Shown here piece by piece: positions 17,760 to 25,283 of a DNA stretch of 64,000 nt (the stretch's first letter is position 1; each line of letters begins with the position of its first letter). The notes beneath the pieces were generated by a model, which was not told the origin of the DNA, did not search any database, and saw only the letters and a list, made by a program, of their open reading frames with translations. The stretch comes from Thermogemmatispora aurantia (GTDB lineage: Bacteria > Chloroflexota > Ktedonobacteria > Ktedonobacterales > Ktedonobacteraceae). A program made the position numbers and the translations under genes. The stretch spans positions 496,001 through 560,000 of the forward strand of contig NZ_BKZV01000005.1 of NCBI RefSeq assembly GCF_008974285.1, given 5' to 3'.

Positions 17760-18299
17760 TCAAGAGGAAGAAAGCGAGGAATTCGCCGAAGCGGCCGGTG
17801 ACGTCCCGCTACCGCTGGGGCGAAGGCGCTCACGGATCTCCACCAACTGGCGGGCGTGCTGCCGATCATGCTGAGCCAGGACATTCACCAGCTGGTAGAA
17901 TTTCAACGCGCCCCAGGCGTGGTGATGACAGGGGCGCTCCCAGGCTGCCGGGGGCAGCTCAGCCAGGAACTGCAGAATCTCCTCGCGGCGGGCTGCCATG
18001 CCGGCCAGCACCGCGTCCAGAGAGAGATCGCGAGCCGTCTCGCGCGTCACCCGCGGCCCCTCTGTTTCCAGTGCCGGCAGCTCAGGATTGTCCTCTTCCT
18101 GCACGCGTCGCATCTCCTGCAGCGTCAGCCCATCGACTACATAGAGATGATAAGCCACTTCCAGAGCCGACCAGTCCTCGGGTGAGGGGCGTCGCTCCAG
18201 CTCGGCGGCCTGAAAGCGAGCTAACTCGGCCAGAAACTCGGTGCGTGCCGCTACTAACTTCGGGCGCACCTTCCCGAAAGGATCTTCCAGGGTAGCCAT
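17760..18299 (-). CDS. DinB-superfamily protein
   Basis: A 179-residue four-helix-bundle protein. The DinB/YfiT pattern is visible: an N-terminal helix with WSALEVAYHLYVVD (metal ligand His) and a C-terminal LAQHDRQHARQL with two further His at the expected spacing. Members are metal-dependent thiol-S-transferases (bacillithiol or mycothiol) or of unknown function. It is the last gene of the parA-parB-dinB operon, 15 bases after parB. ATG 18299 is chosen because GGGAGG lies five bases upstream, whereas the earlier TTG overlaps that site. The Ser/Gly-rich C-terminal tail is probably disordered. Confidence 0.82.
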   Translation of the reverse strand: MATLEDPFGKVRPKLVAARTEFLAELARFQAAELERRPSPEDWSALEVAYHLYVVDGLTLQEMRRVQEEDNPELPALETEGPRVTRETARDLSLDAVLAGMAARREEILQFLAELPPAAWERPCHHHAWGALKFYQLVNVLAQHDRQHARQLVEIRERLRPSGSGTSPAASANSSLSSS

Positions 18300-18314
18300 C
18301 GCAGCCTCCCGCAA

Positions 18315-19367
18315 CTACTCCACTTCGTTTTTGACCAGGCGGGCGTAGAGTCGCTCCAGCTCCTCCTGATTATTGAAATGCAGCACTATTGTGCCCTTGC
18401 CCCTGGCATTGCAGCGCAGATCGACCTTTACCATCAGCGAATTGCGAAACTGGGTCTCTAACTCCTCCAGGTCGGGGGAGCGCACAGGAGTTGAGCGGCT
18501 GGGAGTGGGGCGAGCGGGCTGCTCCAGGCTTTTCCAGCCGCGCACCAGCTCCTCCGTCTCGCGCACCGTCAGGCGGCGAGAGAGCACCTGGTGCAGCGCC
18601 TCCTCCTGGTCTTCATAGCTCGACAGACCAGCGATTGCTCGCGCATGGCCTTCGGTAAAGTGTTCGCCTGGGTTAAGGAGTCTCTCGCGGACAGCGGGCG
18701 CCAGATTCAACAAGCGTAGCGTATTCGTGATCGTTGTTCGCTGCTTGCCGACGCGCTCGGCGATCTGCTCATGGGTCAGGCCAAACTCCTGAGCCAGGGT
18801 CTGGTAAGCCAGAGCCTCCTCGATTGGATTGAGATCGGCCCGCTGAACGTTCTCGATCAACGCCAGCTCCAGCATCTGCTGAGGGCTGGCCTCCTTGACA
18901 ATCACCGGCACCTGTGCGAGGCCGGCCAGGCGTGCAGCTCGCCAGCGACGCTCACCGGCGATCAGCTGATAGCGGAGTGGAGGAACGTAAGAAGTGCTGG
19001 CTCGCGCCTCCGAAGCAGGAGCGGGAGCGGCCCAGGGATCGTCATCAGGAGCGCTGGCCCAGGGGTCGGGGGAGGCAGTGCTCTCCTCTTCCAGGCGCGT
19101 CACAATCAGGGGCTGGAGCAGACCGTGCTCTTTAATAGAGGCGCTCAGCTCCAGTAGAGCAGGGTCGTCGTCGCGGCAGATGCGCCGCGGCTGGCGTGGG
19201 TTCGGCAAGATACTCTCAATAGGAACCAACTGAATTGCGCCCTCGGCATCCGCTCGCGGCACCGGCTGGCGCGCGGCGGGGGTCTCCACGGCAGGGGCAG
19301 GAGAGGCGCCCGAGCCAGAGAAAAGAACATCGAGACCGCGCCCGATCGGAGACTTCTTATTAACCAC
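18315..19367 (-). CDS. parB: ParB/Spo0J chromosome-partition protein
   Basis: A 350-residue centromere-binding CTPase clamp. The N-terminal domain holds NPRQPRR (about 56-62) and the CTP-binding GERRWRA box (138-144). A helix-turn-helix (about 190-215, LTHEQIAERVGKQRTTITNTL) recognises parS, and a C-terminal dimerisation domain (about 300-350) ends the protein. About 35 low-complexity residues rich in Asp, Pro, Ala and Trp (93-130) are inserted between the two strands that flank the GERR box. Most ParB proteins have a short turn there. It overlaps parA by 8 bases. It loads onto parS and spreads, recruiting ParA and SMC. Confidence 0.94.
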   Translation of the reverse strand: MVNKKSPIGRGLDVLFSGSGASPAPAVETPAARQPVPRADAEGAIQLVPIESILPNPRQPRRICRDDDPALLELSASIKEHGLLQPLIVTRLEEESTASPDPWASAPDDDPWAAPAPASEARASTSYVPPLRYQLIAGERRWRAARLAGLAQVPVIVKEASPQQMLELALIENVQRADLNPIEEALAYQTLAQEFGLTHEQIAERVGKQRTTITNTLRLLNLAPAVRERLLNPGEHFTEGHARAIAGLSSYEDQEEALHQVLSRRLTVRETEELVRGWKSLEQPARPTPSRSTPVRSPDLEELETQFRNSLMVKVDLRCNARGKGTIVLHFNNQEELERLYARLVKNEVE

Positions 19368-20130
19368 GGGCCATTACCTCCTCTGCCAGCGCGCGATAGG
19401 CGAGGGCGCCGGGCGAATCAGGATCGTAGTCCAGAATCGGCTGCCCGAAGCTGGGGGCCTCGCTGAGGCGCACATTGCGATTCACGATCGTATTAAAGAC
19501 CTCGTTCGGAAAATGCCCGCGGACCTCACGGACGATCTCGCCGGCCAGCCGCGTACGGGGATCGTACATCGTCAACAGGACGCCAGCGATGTAGAGGTCG
19601 GGGTTCAATTTATTCTTCACGAGCTGGATCGTATTCAGTAACTTGGTGAGGCCCTCCAGGGCCAAATATTCGCACTGGATCGGAATAATGACACCATCGG
19701 CAGCCACCAGCGCATTGACGGTCAGCAGGCCGAGCGAGGGCGGACAATCGATCAAGATATAGTCACAGCGGCGCCGAATAGGCTCAAGTGCCTGGCGCAG
19801 GCGCTGCTCGCGGGCCAGGGCACTGACCAGCTCGATCTCCGCCGCGGCCAGATCGACGGTACAGGGCGCCACTACTAGCTCGCGGCGCTTGGTCGGTACG
19901 ATGACATCAAAAATCGTGACACCTTCGTCCTGCCTGACCAGCAGGTCATAGACAGTGTGTTCGCGCACCTTCGGAGCAACGCCAATGCCGCTGGTCGTAT
20001 TGGCCTGCGGGTCCATGTCAACCAGGAGCACTTTGCGACCCGCGGCTGCCAGATAGGTTGCAAGGTTGATAGCGGTGGTGGTTTTGCCCACACCGCCCTT
20101 CTGGTTGGCGATTGCGTAGACTTTCGACAC
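19360..20130 (-). CDS. parA: ParA/Soj chromosome-partition ATPase
   Basis: A 256-residue ATPase with the deviant Walker A motif KGGVGKT (11-17), Walker A' LVDMDPQAN, switch II IDCPPSLG and the usual C-terminal DNA-binding helix. ATP-bound dimers coat the nucleoid, and ParB stimulates hydrolysis to move the origin region. It is the first gene of the operon and overlaps parB by 8 bases, as is common. The GTG start is supported by GGAAG seven bases upstream. Confidence 0.95.
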   Translation of the reverse strand: MSKVYAIANQKGGVGKTTTAINLATYLAAAGRKVLLVDMDPQANTTSGIGVAPKVREHTVYDLLVRQDEGVTIFDVIVPTKRRELVVAPCTVDLAAAEIELVSALAREQRLRQALEPIRRRCDYILIDCPPSLGLLTVNALVAADGVIIPIQCEYLALEGLTKLLNTIQLVKNKLNPDLYIAGVLLTMYDPRTRLAGEIVREVRGHFPNEVFNTIVNRNVRLSEAPSFGQPILDYDPDSPGALAYRALAEEVMARG

Positions 20131-20523
20131 TGGTTACTTCCGTACCTTTCTGATCGAACCGATCCGTCGCCGGGCGGGTGTAAAGGATGTACTGACAGCA
20201 TGACCGCGCGTGTTGCAAGTGGCACCTACATTGTAACAAATGGGAAGAGCTGACGCAACTAGGAACAGCTTTTCCTGCCCCTTGCCGGCTCCCCACTCAC
20301 CGGCTGCCTGTCTGACCGTCTGTCTCCCTGCCTCTCTCCGTCGCTGGTCCTGGTCCCGAAGAGCCAGAGCCGCTGCTAGCTACTTCCTTGAGAAAGGGAA
20401 CGGATCAGGCCGGGCTGGCCCCGTCAGGAGGATGAGCCGGCCCTCGGGCTGTTCCGCTCCCTGCATCAGCAAGGGCCGGGAGAGATCTGGGAGAGGGGCG
20501 CCTGCCCGTCTGTATCTCTTCCT
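20131..20523. other. Intergenic region upstream of parA, downstream of modB
   Basis: Contains the parA promoter at 20230-20258. The remainder up to modB shows no gene, no clear terminator and no parS-like palindrome. Confidence 0.4.
20230..20258 (-). promoter_or_regulatory. parA: Sigma-70-type promoter of parA-parB-dinB
   Basis: On the minus strand, TTGCGT (20253-20258) and TACAAT (20230-20235) are 17 bases apart, about 100 bases before the GTG of parA. Confidence 0.55.
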
Positions 20524-21375
20524 TCAGCCCTCGCGCCCCAGGCGGAGTGCCAGCAGCAGAGCGAACGAGACCGCCAGGACCAGCACCGAGAGTGCTACCG
20601 CTGCGTCGAGGTTGGTTTCCGCCGCGATATAGATAGCGATCGGCATGGTTTGCGTGGTGCCGGGGAAGTTGCCTGCAAAGGTGATGGTAGCGCCAAACTC
20701 GCCCAGGGCGCGTGCCCAGGTCAGACCCATGCCGCTCAGGAGGGCCGGGCGGATCAGGGGTAGCACCACGCGGCGAAAGGCATAGAAAGGGGAGGCGCGC
20801 AGCGTGTAGGCCGCTTGCTCATAGCGAGGATCGAGTTGCTCCAGGCCGGCGCGGGCGCTGTTGATGAAGAAAGGGGCCGAAACAAAGGTCTGGGCCATGA
20901 CCACAGCCACTGTTGTAAAGGGCAGGCTGATGCCCAGGGCGCTCAAATAGCGACCTAGCAGCCCAAAGCGACCGAAGGTCAGCAGCAGCGCCACGCCGGC
21001 CACCACCGGCGGCAGCACCGTTGGCATCGTCACCAGGGTCTCTAGCAGCCGCCGGCCTGGCAGACGCGCGCGCGCCAGCACCCAGGCCACTGGCAGACCG
21101 AAGAGCACGCTGAGCGCCGTACTGGCGGTGGTGGTTACCAGGCTCAACTGCAGGGCCGTAAAAGTGTCGGGCTGCGTCAATGCGTTCCATAGCTGCTGTG
21201 GTGGCTCGTGCAATAGCAGGGCCGCCAGGGGAATGCCCAGAAAGAGCAGAAAACTGGCGGCCAGCAACCCGACCAGGATCGCCATCAGGGTACGGCCCCG
21301 CGCGGCTGAAAGCCAGGGACGCCGGCCTCGCGGCCTGGTTGCGCGGGGGGCCGGCGCCTGCTGTACATCAACCAT
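20524..21375 (-). CDS. modB: Molybdate ABC transporter permease ModB
   Basis: A 283-residue inner-membrane permease with about five membrane segments and the EAA loop that contacts the ATPase (EQAAYTLRASPFYAFRRVV). It matches the ModB/CysT-type permease pattern (TMPTVLPPVVAGVALLL, LGEFGATITFAGN). The ATG at 21375 overlaps the end of modA by 8 bases, so translation is coupled. The frame extends 76 codons further into modA in a shadow frame, which is rejected. It would import molybdate or tungstate together with ModA, but the ATPase ModC is not next to it. Confidence 0.9.
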   Translation of the reverse strand: MVDVQQAPAPRATRPRGRRPWLSAARGRTLMAILVGLLAASFLLFLGIPLAALLLHEPPQQLWNALTQPDTFTALQLSLVTTTASTALSVLFGLPVAWVLARARLPGRRLLETLVTMPTVLPPVVAGVALLLTFGRFGLLGRYLSALGISLPFTTVAVVMAQTFVSAPFFINSARAGLEQLDPRYEQAAYTLRASPFYAFRRVVLPLIRPALLSGMGLTWARALGEFGATITFAGNFPGTTQTMPIAIYIAAETNLDAAVALSVLVLAVSFALLLALRLGREG

Positions 21376-22252
21376 TCTTCGGAATGAACTGATACTTCTC
21401 CAGGGTCGCTTGTCCTTGCGGCCCAAGTACATAGTCGACGAAGCTCTGGGCCTCGGAAGCGTGCGCCGAGGTCTTGACAACCGCAATCGGGTATTGGGCG
21501 ATGACGTTAAACTCGTCCGGGATAGGGATGATCTTGACTTTGCCCTGAGCGCTGGCGGCATCCGTCTGATAGACGCAGCCGGCATCGGCCTCGCCCAGCT
21601 CAACCTTCTGCAGTACCGCCGTCACATTGTCCTCCTGAGAGATGACGTTGCTCAGCAGGGCCTTCTCAAACTGGGGGCCGTAGGTCGAGGATTGCGCCAT
21701 CTTGTCGAAAGCCTGGCGGCAGTATTTGCCCGCAGGCACCGTAGAGGCGGCGATGTCAAACTTCAGCCCCTTCTTGGACAGATCTTGCAGCCCGTTGATG
21801 CCCGCGGGATTGGAGGAGGGCACAATGATGACCAGCCGATTCTTGGCGAAGACCTGGGAATTGTTAACCAGGCCAGCCTGACTGGCTTTGTTCATGTTGT
21901 CCAGGTCGGCTGAGGCAAAGACATCCGCTGGGGCGCCGTTGGCCAGTTGCTGCTCCAGGACCTGCGAGCCGGCGAAGTTGAACTTGAAGCTGACGTTGGG
22001 GTGGGCCTTGTGGTATTGGTTGGCAATGTCCTGAAAGGCATTCTTAAGGGAGGCGGCGGCGAAAACGTTGAGCGTGACCGCCGGGGCGCTGGCACTCCCG
22101 CCGCTACTGGTGCTTCCACTGCTGTTGCCACAGGCGGCCAGCCCCAGGGCCAGGGCCAGAACCAGCATGAGGGCGCTGGGCCAGAGCCGCCAGCGGGCCT
22201 GGTGGCGCGGCAAGGTTGAGAAATAGGCTGTTCGCGCGGGGACAGTGGACAT
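21368..22252 (-). CDS. modA: Molybdate-binding lipoprotein ModA
   Basis: A 294-residue exported binding protein: N-terminal basic stretch, hydrophobic segment and lipobox LAAC with Cys41, then a Ser/Gly linker. The ModA fold follows: FAAASLKNAFQDIA, FNFAGSQVLEQQL, GAPADVFASAD and DAGCVYQTDA, the loops that hold the oxyanion. It delivers molybdate or tungstate to ModB. RBS GAAGGAGG is six bases before the ATG. It is the first gene of the modA-modB operon under the promoter at 22340-22369. Confidence 0.93.
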   Translation of the reverse strand: MSTVPARTAYFSTLPRHQARWRLWPSALMLVLALALGLAACGNSSGSTSSGGSASAPAVTLNVFAAASLKNAFQDIANQYHKAHPNVSFKFNFAGSQVLEQQLANGAPADVFASADLDNMNKASQAGLVNNSQVFAKNRLVIIVPSSNPAGINGLQDLSKKGLKFDIAASTVPAGKYCRQAFDKMAQSSTYGPQFEKALLSNVISQEDNVTAVLQKVELGEADAGCVYQTDAASAQGKVKIIPIPDEFNVIAQYPIAVVKTSAHASEAQSFVDYVLGPQGQATLEKYQFIPKNG

Positions 22253-22321
22253 GGTGGGCCTCCTTCTTCTCCCTGCTCTCTAGCGATGAGCGCTCTTGAA
22301 ATAGCGGTGAAAACTCTATTT

Positions 22322-22369
22322 TTGAGTATTCACAAATTGAGTATAGGGAAGGAATTGCCGAGATGTCAA
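22322..22369 (-). promoter_or_regulatory. modA: modA promoter with overlapping direct-repeat operator
   Basis: On the minus strand TTGACA (22364-22369) and TATACT (22340-22345) are 18 bases apart. Two copies of ATACTCAA (22337-22344 and 22322-22329) repeat at a 15-base period. The first overlaps the -10 box and the second covers the start-site region. This suggests a repressor site; the regulator is unknown. Confidence 0.65.
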
Positions 22370-22462
22370 GCCAGGAAGGTCGGAAGGAGGGCAGGTCAAC
22401 CAGTTGGGCAGGGACGGGCCGCGCTCTTACTCGTTGGCGGCCCGCCATCCCTGTAGCAGGGC

Positions 22463-24460
22463 TTAGCCTGTATAGAGCGGACCCGTCAGCAACGGCAGCG
22501 TGATGCCCAGAAAGGCGCACACGCTCAGCACGGCGATCAGCGGGTCCAGTAACGGTGCATTGAGCAAGCTACCGCGTAGATGGAGGCGATAGAAGAGCGT
22601 AGGCAGCACCAGGCCCAGGATTGCCGCCAGCAGAAGCGTCAGGCCCAGACCGATCCCCATTGCCAGCGCCAGCAGGGGTGATCCGAAGAGGGTCCAGCTT
22701 AGAGCGGCCACGCAGACACTGGCCAGTACTCCGCCAGCGGTGCCCAGCTGCAGCTCGCGGAAGAAGCCGCGCCAGAAATCGCGTCCGCGCTGTGAACGCA
22801 GCTGCCAGCCGGTCACCCCGAGGGCCTGCGAACCCACACTACTACTGGTCAGCAGAAGCATTGGCAATAGCGAGACCATGCCGCTCAAGGTTGTTGGAGA
22901 GTGGAGAGCGCGCAAGAGGCCGCCGACCGTCGCCGGGTTCTGCGTCAGGAGGGCGCTGGCACGCAACACTGGACCGAATAGACCATGCAGGAGCAGCGCC
23001 AGCAGCAGCCCGGCGGCAACGTTGACTGCCAGCCAGGTCACGCGCCCGAGCACCGCGCGCCAGGAGAGCGCTTCCTCTTCGGCAGTGAACTCTTCGACGC
23101 TCGTGCCGGCAATCTCTGAGAGATCCTCGGCCTGCTCCTCGCGGATCACATCGATCACGTCGTCCACCGTGATCAGGCCGACCAGGCGACCCTCCTCATC
23201 GAGCACCGGCACTGCTAGCAAATCGTAGTGCGAGATCAGGCGAGCCACCTCTTCCTGATCGGTATCGGTATGGACATGGATCACATCGGGATTGAGCAGG
23301 TCCTGCAGGCGTGTCTGCGGATCGGCGGTCACCAGGCTCCGCAGCGAGACCACGCCCACCAGGTGCTGCTCGTCATCGACCACATAGAGGTAATAGATTG
23401 TCTCCAAATGATCGGCGTGGTGGCGCAGGTAGGCCAGGGCCTCTTCGACCGTCAAATGCTGGGGTAGCCCAAGCACGCGAGTCGTCATCAGGCCGCCAGC
23501 GGTTTGTTTGTCGTAGTGAAGCAGATCGCGCACCTGGCGGGCCGCCTCAGCGGGCAGCAGGTTCAGCAAGCGCTCAGCCTCCTCGCGTGGCAACTCGGCC
23601 AGGACGTCGGCCACGTCATCGGGAGCCAGGGCTGCCAGGAGGCGCGCAGCGCGTTCAGAATCGAGACCGCTGATAATCTCGGCCTGGAGCGGCAGCTCAA
23701 CCTCACTGAGGGTATCGGCAGCTGTTTCAGTGTCCAGGCGCTCCAACATGGCACCGGCCTCTTGGGCGTCGAGCTGCTCCAGAATATCGGCGATATCTGC
23801 CGGGTGCAGATCCGCCAGCTTTGTACGGCTCACACTCAGCTGGACCTGGGGCACGACGCCGCCCGCGGTGACCAGGGCCGTACCGCCCAGCCCGGCCCCG
23901 GCCAGAGCCGGAGCAAGCTGCTCGCTGGTGCTGGCGCTCGCCTGAACCACCTGGATCGGCTCCACGTAGTTCCAGGTGATGGTGCGATCCTGCAATCGCA
24001 ATGGCAGCACGCGGCTCAGCAGCTCGATAGGGGTCAGCAGCCCAAGCCGGCGCAGCAGGCCACTCACGCCGATATCCACGCCGATCAGGCGCGCCGTTCC
24101 TTTGATCTGTGCCAGCTTCAGATCGTTGACCTTCACCACGCGCACGCCCTGGGTATCGACGATCTGCTTATCCAGAATATCGCGTTTGAGTAGCAGCTCA
24201 TCGGGTTGAGGTGTATAGGGGGTAATCTCGGCCTGACGAACCTTCAGGGTAATAGGTGTCTCTTCAATGCTGTGTACCTGAGACCAGGGCACCACCAGCG
24301 TATTGGTATTCAGCGGTGGGCGCACAACCAGCGCCGTCACGCAAGGAAAGGTCTCGCGCGGCGAGACATACAGGTCAGAAAGCGTACCCAGGCGCCGTCC
24401 CTCGCTATCATGGACACTCTGACGCAGCAGTGTGCTCAAGTAGATCAAGGGTATCACCAC
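22463..24460 (-). CDS. mgtE: Magnesium transporter MgtE with N-terminal PRC-barrel domains
   Basis: A 665-residue protein. Residues 1-150 resemble two PRC-barrel beta modules (RLGTLSDLYV, VVKVNDLKL), and a linker follows. MgtE_N helical repeats (about 210-315) contain PADIADILEQL-type segments. A CBS pair (about 325-450) includes VVDDEQHLVGVVSLR and LVGLITVDDVIDVI. The C-terminal third has five membrane segments, with MLLLTSSSVGSQALG lining the pore. MgtE is a dimeric Mg2+ channel closed by Mg2+ bound between the cytoplasmic domains. The GTG start follows GAGGAAAGG closely; the TTG four codons later is an alternative. The gene has an unusually long 5' leader. Confidence 0.93.
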   Translation of the reverse strand: MVIPLIYLSTLLRQSVHDSEGRRLGTLSDLYVSPRETFPCVTALVVRPPLNTNTLVVPWSQVHSIEETPITLKVRQAEITPYTPQPDELLLKRDILDKQIVDTQGVRVVKVNDLKLAQIKGTARLIGVDIGVSGLLRRLGLLTPIELLSRVLPLRLQDRTITWNYVEPIQVVQASASTSEQLAPALAGAGLGGTALVTAGGVVPQVQLSVSRTKLADLHPADIADILEQLDAQEAGAMLERLDTETAADTLSEVELPLQAEIISGLDSERAARLLAALAPDDVADVLAELPREEAERLLNLLPAEAARQVRDLLHYDKQTAGGLMTTRVLGLPQHLTVEEALAYLRHHADHLETIYYLYVVDDEQHLVGVVSLRSLVTADPQTRLQDLLNPDVIHVHTDTDQEEVARLISHYDLLAVPVLDEEGRLVGLITVDDVIDVIREEQAEDLSEIAGTSVEEFTAEEEALSWRAVLGRVTWLAVNVAAGLLLALLLHGLFGPVLRASALLTQNPATVGGLLRALHSPTTLSGMVSLLPMLLLTSSSVGSQALGVTGWQLRSQRGRDFWRGFFRELQLGTAGGVLASVCVAALSWTLFGSPLLALAMGIGLGLTLLLAAILGLVLPTLFYRLHLRGSLLNAPLLDPLIAVLSVCAFLGITLPLLTGPLYTG

Positions 24461-24496
24461 CTTTCCTCGTCTGCTCGATGGACAATACAGGCCGGT

Positions 24497-24524
24497 CGCT
24501 CAGCCACAGCGGTGTGGTTGAGCG
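24497..24524 (-). promoter_or_regulatory. Stem-loop just upstream of mgtE
   Basis: Read on the minus strand, CGCTCA and TGAGCG, then CCACA and TGTGG, form an 11-pair stem with one mismatch around a CCGC loop. It ends about 37 bases before the mgtE start. With no T-tract after it, it is more likely an element controlling translation or RNA stability than a terminator. Confidence 0.45.
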
Positions 24525-24815
24525 AGAGGAGCTTATGACTTGTTTGGCTTGCCTAACGATGACGAACACAGTGATCTCTGCCTGACCGGGAAGGGCGCGG
24601 CACAGGTGAGGCCGGGCGCAGGCGACAGGCCAGAGCGCAGCGCTGCGACAGTCTACCAGCGAATGGTAGAACAAGCCGGGTAGAGGCCACAGGCAGACAT
24701 CGCCTTAGCACGGGCGTCGGCCCGGTCAGTGCTGCCGATGAAGCGGGAAACCCATGCGTACAGGGGTACCCTTGAAAAAAGGGCACGTAGGACTGACTGG
24801 CAGGCGGGAAGTGTT

Positions 24816-24988
24816 TACTCGATAGCGGCTGACCGCTGGCAGAGGATCACGCTCATCGAGTAAGGTGGTGATACAGAGGGGACGATCACTGACTGACTGA
24901 CTAATTGCTCTCCAGAACAAGGGAATGAGCGATGAGACCGTGCGCCAGTATACGTCGGGCGAAAGCTAGATCCCCCCTACTCGATGAG
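24816..24988 (-). promoter_or_regulatory. Mutually exclusive helices in the mgtE leader
   Basis: In the RNA, segment A (24988-24978, CTCATCGAGTA) can pair over 11 bases with segment B (24862-24852, TACTCGATGAG). B can also pair over 9 bases with segment C (24824-24816, ATCGAGTAA). A-B and B-C cannot coexist, which is the logic of a riboswitch or attenuator. A small hairpin, AGCGG-TCAG-CCGCT, abuts C. Confidence 0.5.
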
Positions 24989-25058
24989 GCGACACACACT
25001 TACCCGCGAGCAGGCATGTAAGAGCTACACGCCTACTACTACTTGGGCCAGCGTCCAT
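24966..25058 (-). CDS. Possible 30-residue leader peptide in the mgtE leader
   Basis: An ATG at 25058 opens 30 codons ending in TAG (24968-24966). It is preceded at five bases by AAGGAGGTGA, a near-perfect Shine-Dalgarno sequence and the strongest in the window. The start lies inside the 8-base helix formed by 25048-25055 and 25131-25138. The peptide is basic and has no motif. It could be a regulatory leader peptide for mgtE or a chance frame. Confidence 0.3.
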   Translation of the reverse strand: MDAGPSSSRRVALTCLLAGKCVSPHRVGGI

Positions 25059-25201
25059 GTCCCTCACCTCCTTGACCCGTTAAGCCGCGGCGCTCCAGAG
25101 AAGAGGCATAGCGGTCTTGCCACTGTGCCCGACGCTGGAGCTGAAGAATAGACGCGGTCACGGGGATCACACAAACAGAACAAAGCATTATGTCTTGTCA
25201 G

Positions 25202-25231
25202 AGTATAGCACGCTGATGGCAGAATCGGCAA
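25202..25231 (-). promoter_or_regulatory. Candidate mgtE promoter
   Basis: On the minus strand TTGCCG (25226-25231) and TATACT (25202-25207) are 18 bases apart, just after the end of the upstream esterase gene. It is the best promoter candidate in the leader region. Confidence 0.45.
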
Positions 25232-25283
25232 GCTGGGGAGGCGAGTCTCTGGAAATCCGTTGCCCAGCAGTCACCCGTTTCTC

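Larger units (their letters stand above)
24461..25283 (-). other. Long structured mgtE leader region
   Basis: There are 823 bases between mgtE and the esterase gene, with no large gene. A promoter at 25202-25231 would give a leader of about 735 nt. It contains an 8-base closing helix (25048-25055 with 25131-25138), a set of competing helices (24816-24988), a short reading frame with a strong RBS (24966-25058) and a hairpin just before mgtE (24497-24524). I could not match it by eye to the M-box or yybP-ykoY consensus. Confidence 0.5.

Noticed and set aside
20524..21603. modB starting at 21603
   Set aside because: The first 76 codons lie inside modA in another frame and are Ser/Arg/Pro-rich; ATG 21375 gives the normal modA-modB overlap.
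24461..25283. M-box riboswitch upstream of mgtE
   Set aside because: The context fits, but the conserved M-box segments could not be aligned by eye; left as an unclassified structured leader pending a covariance-model search.
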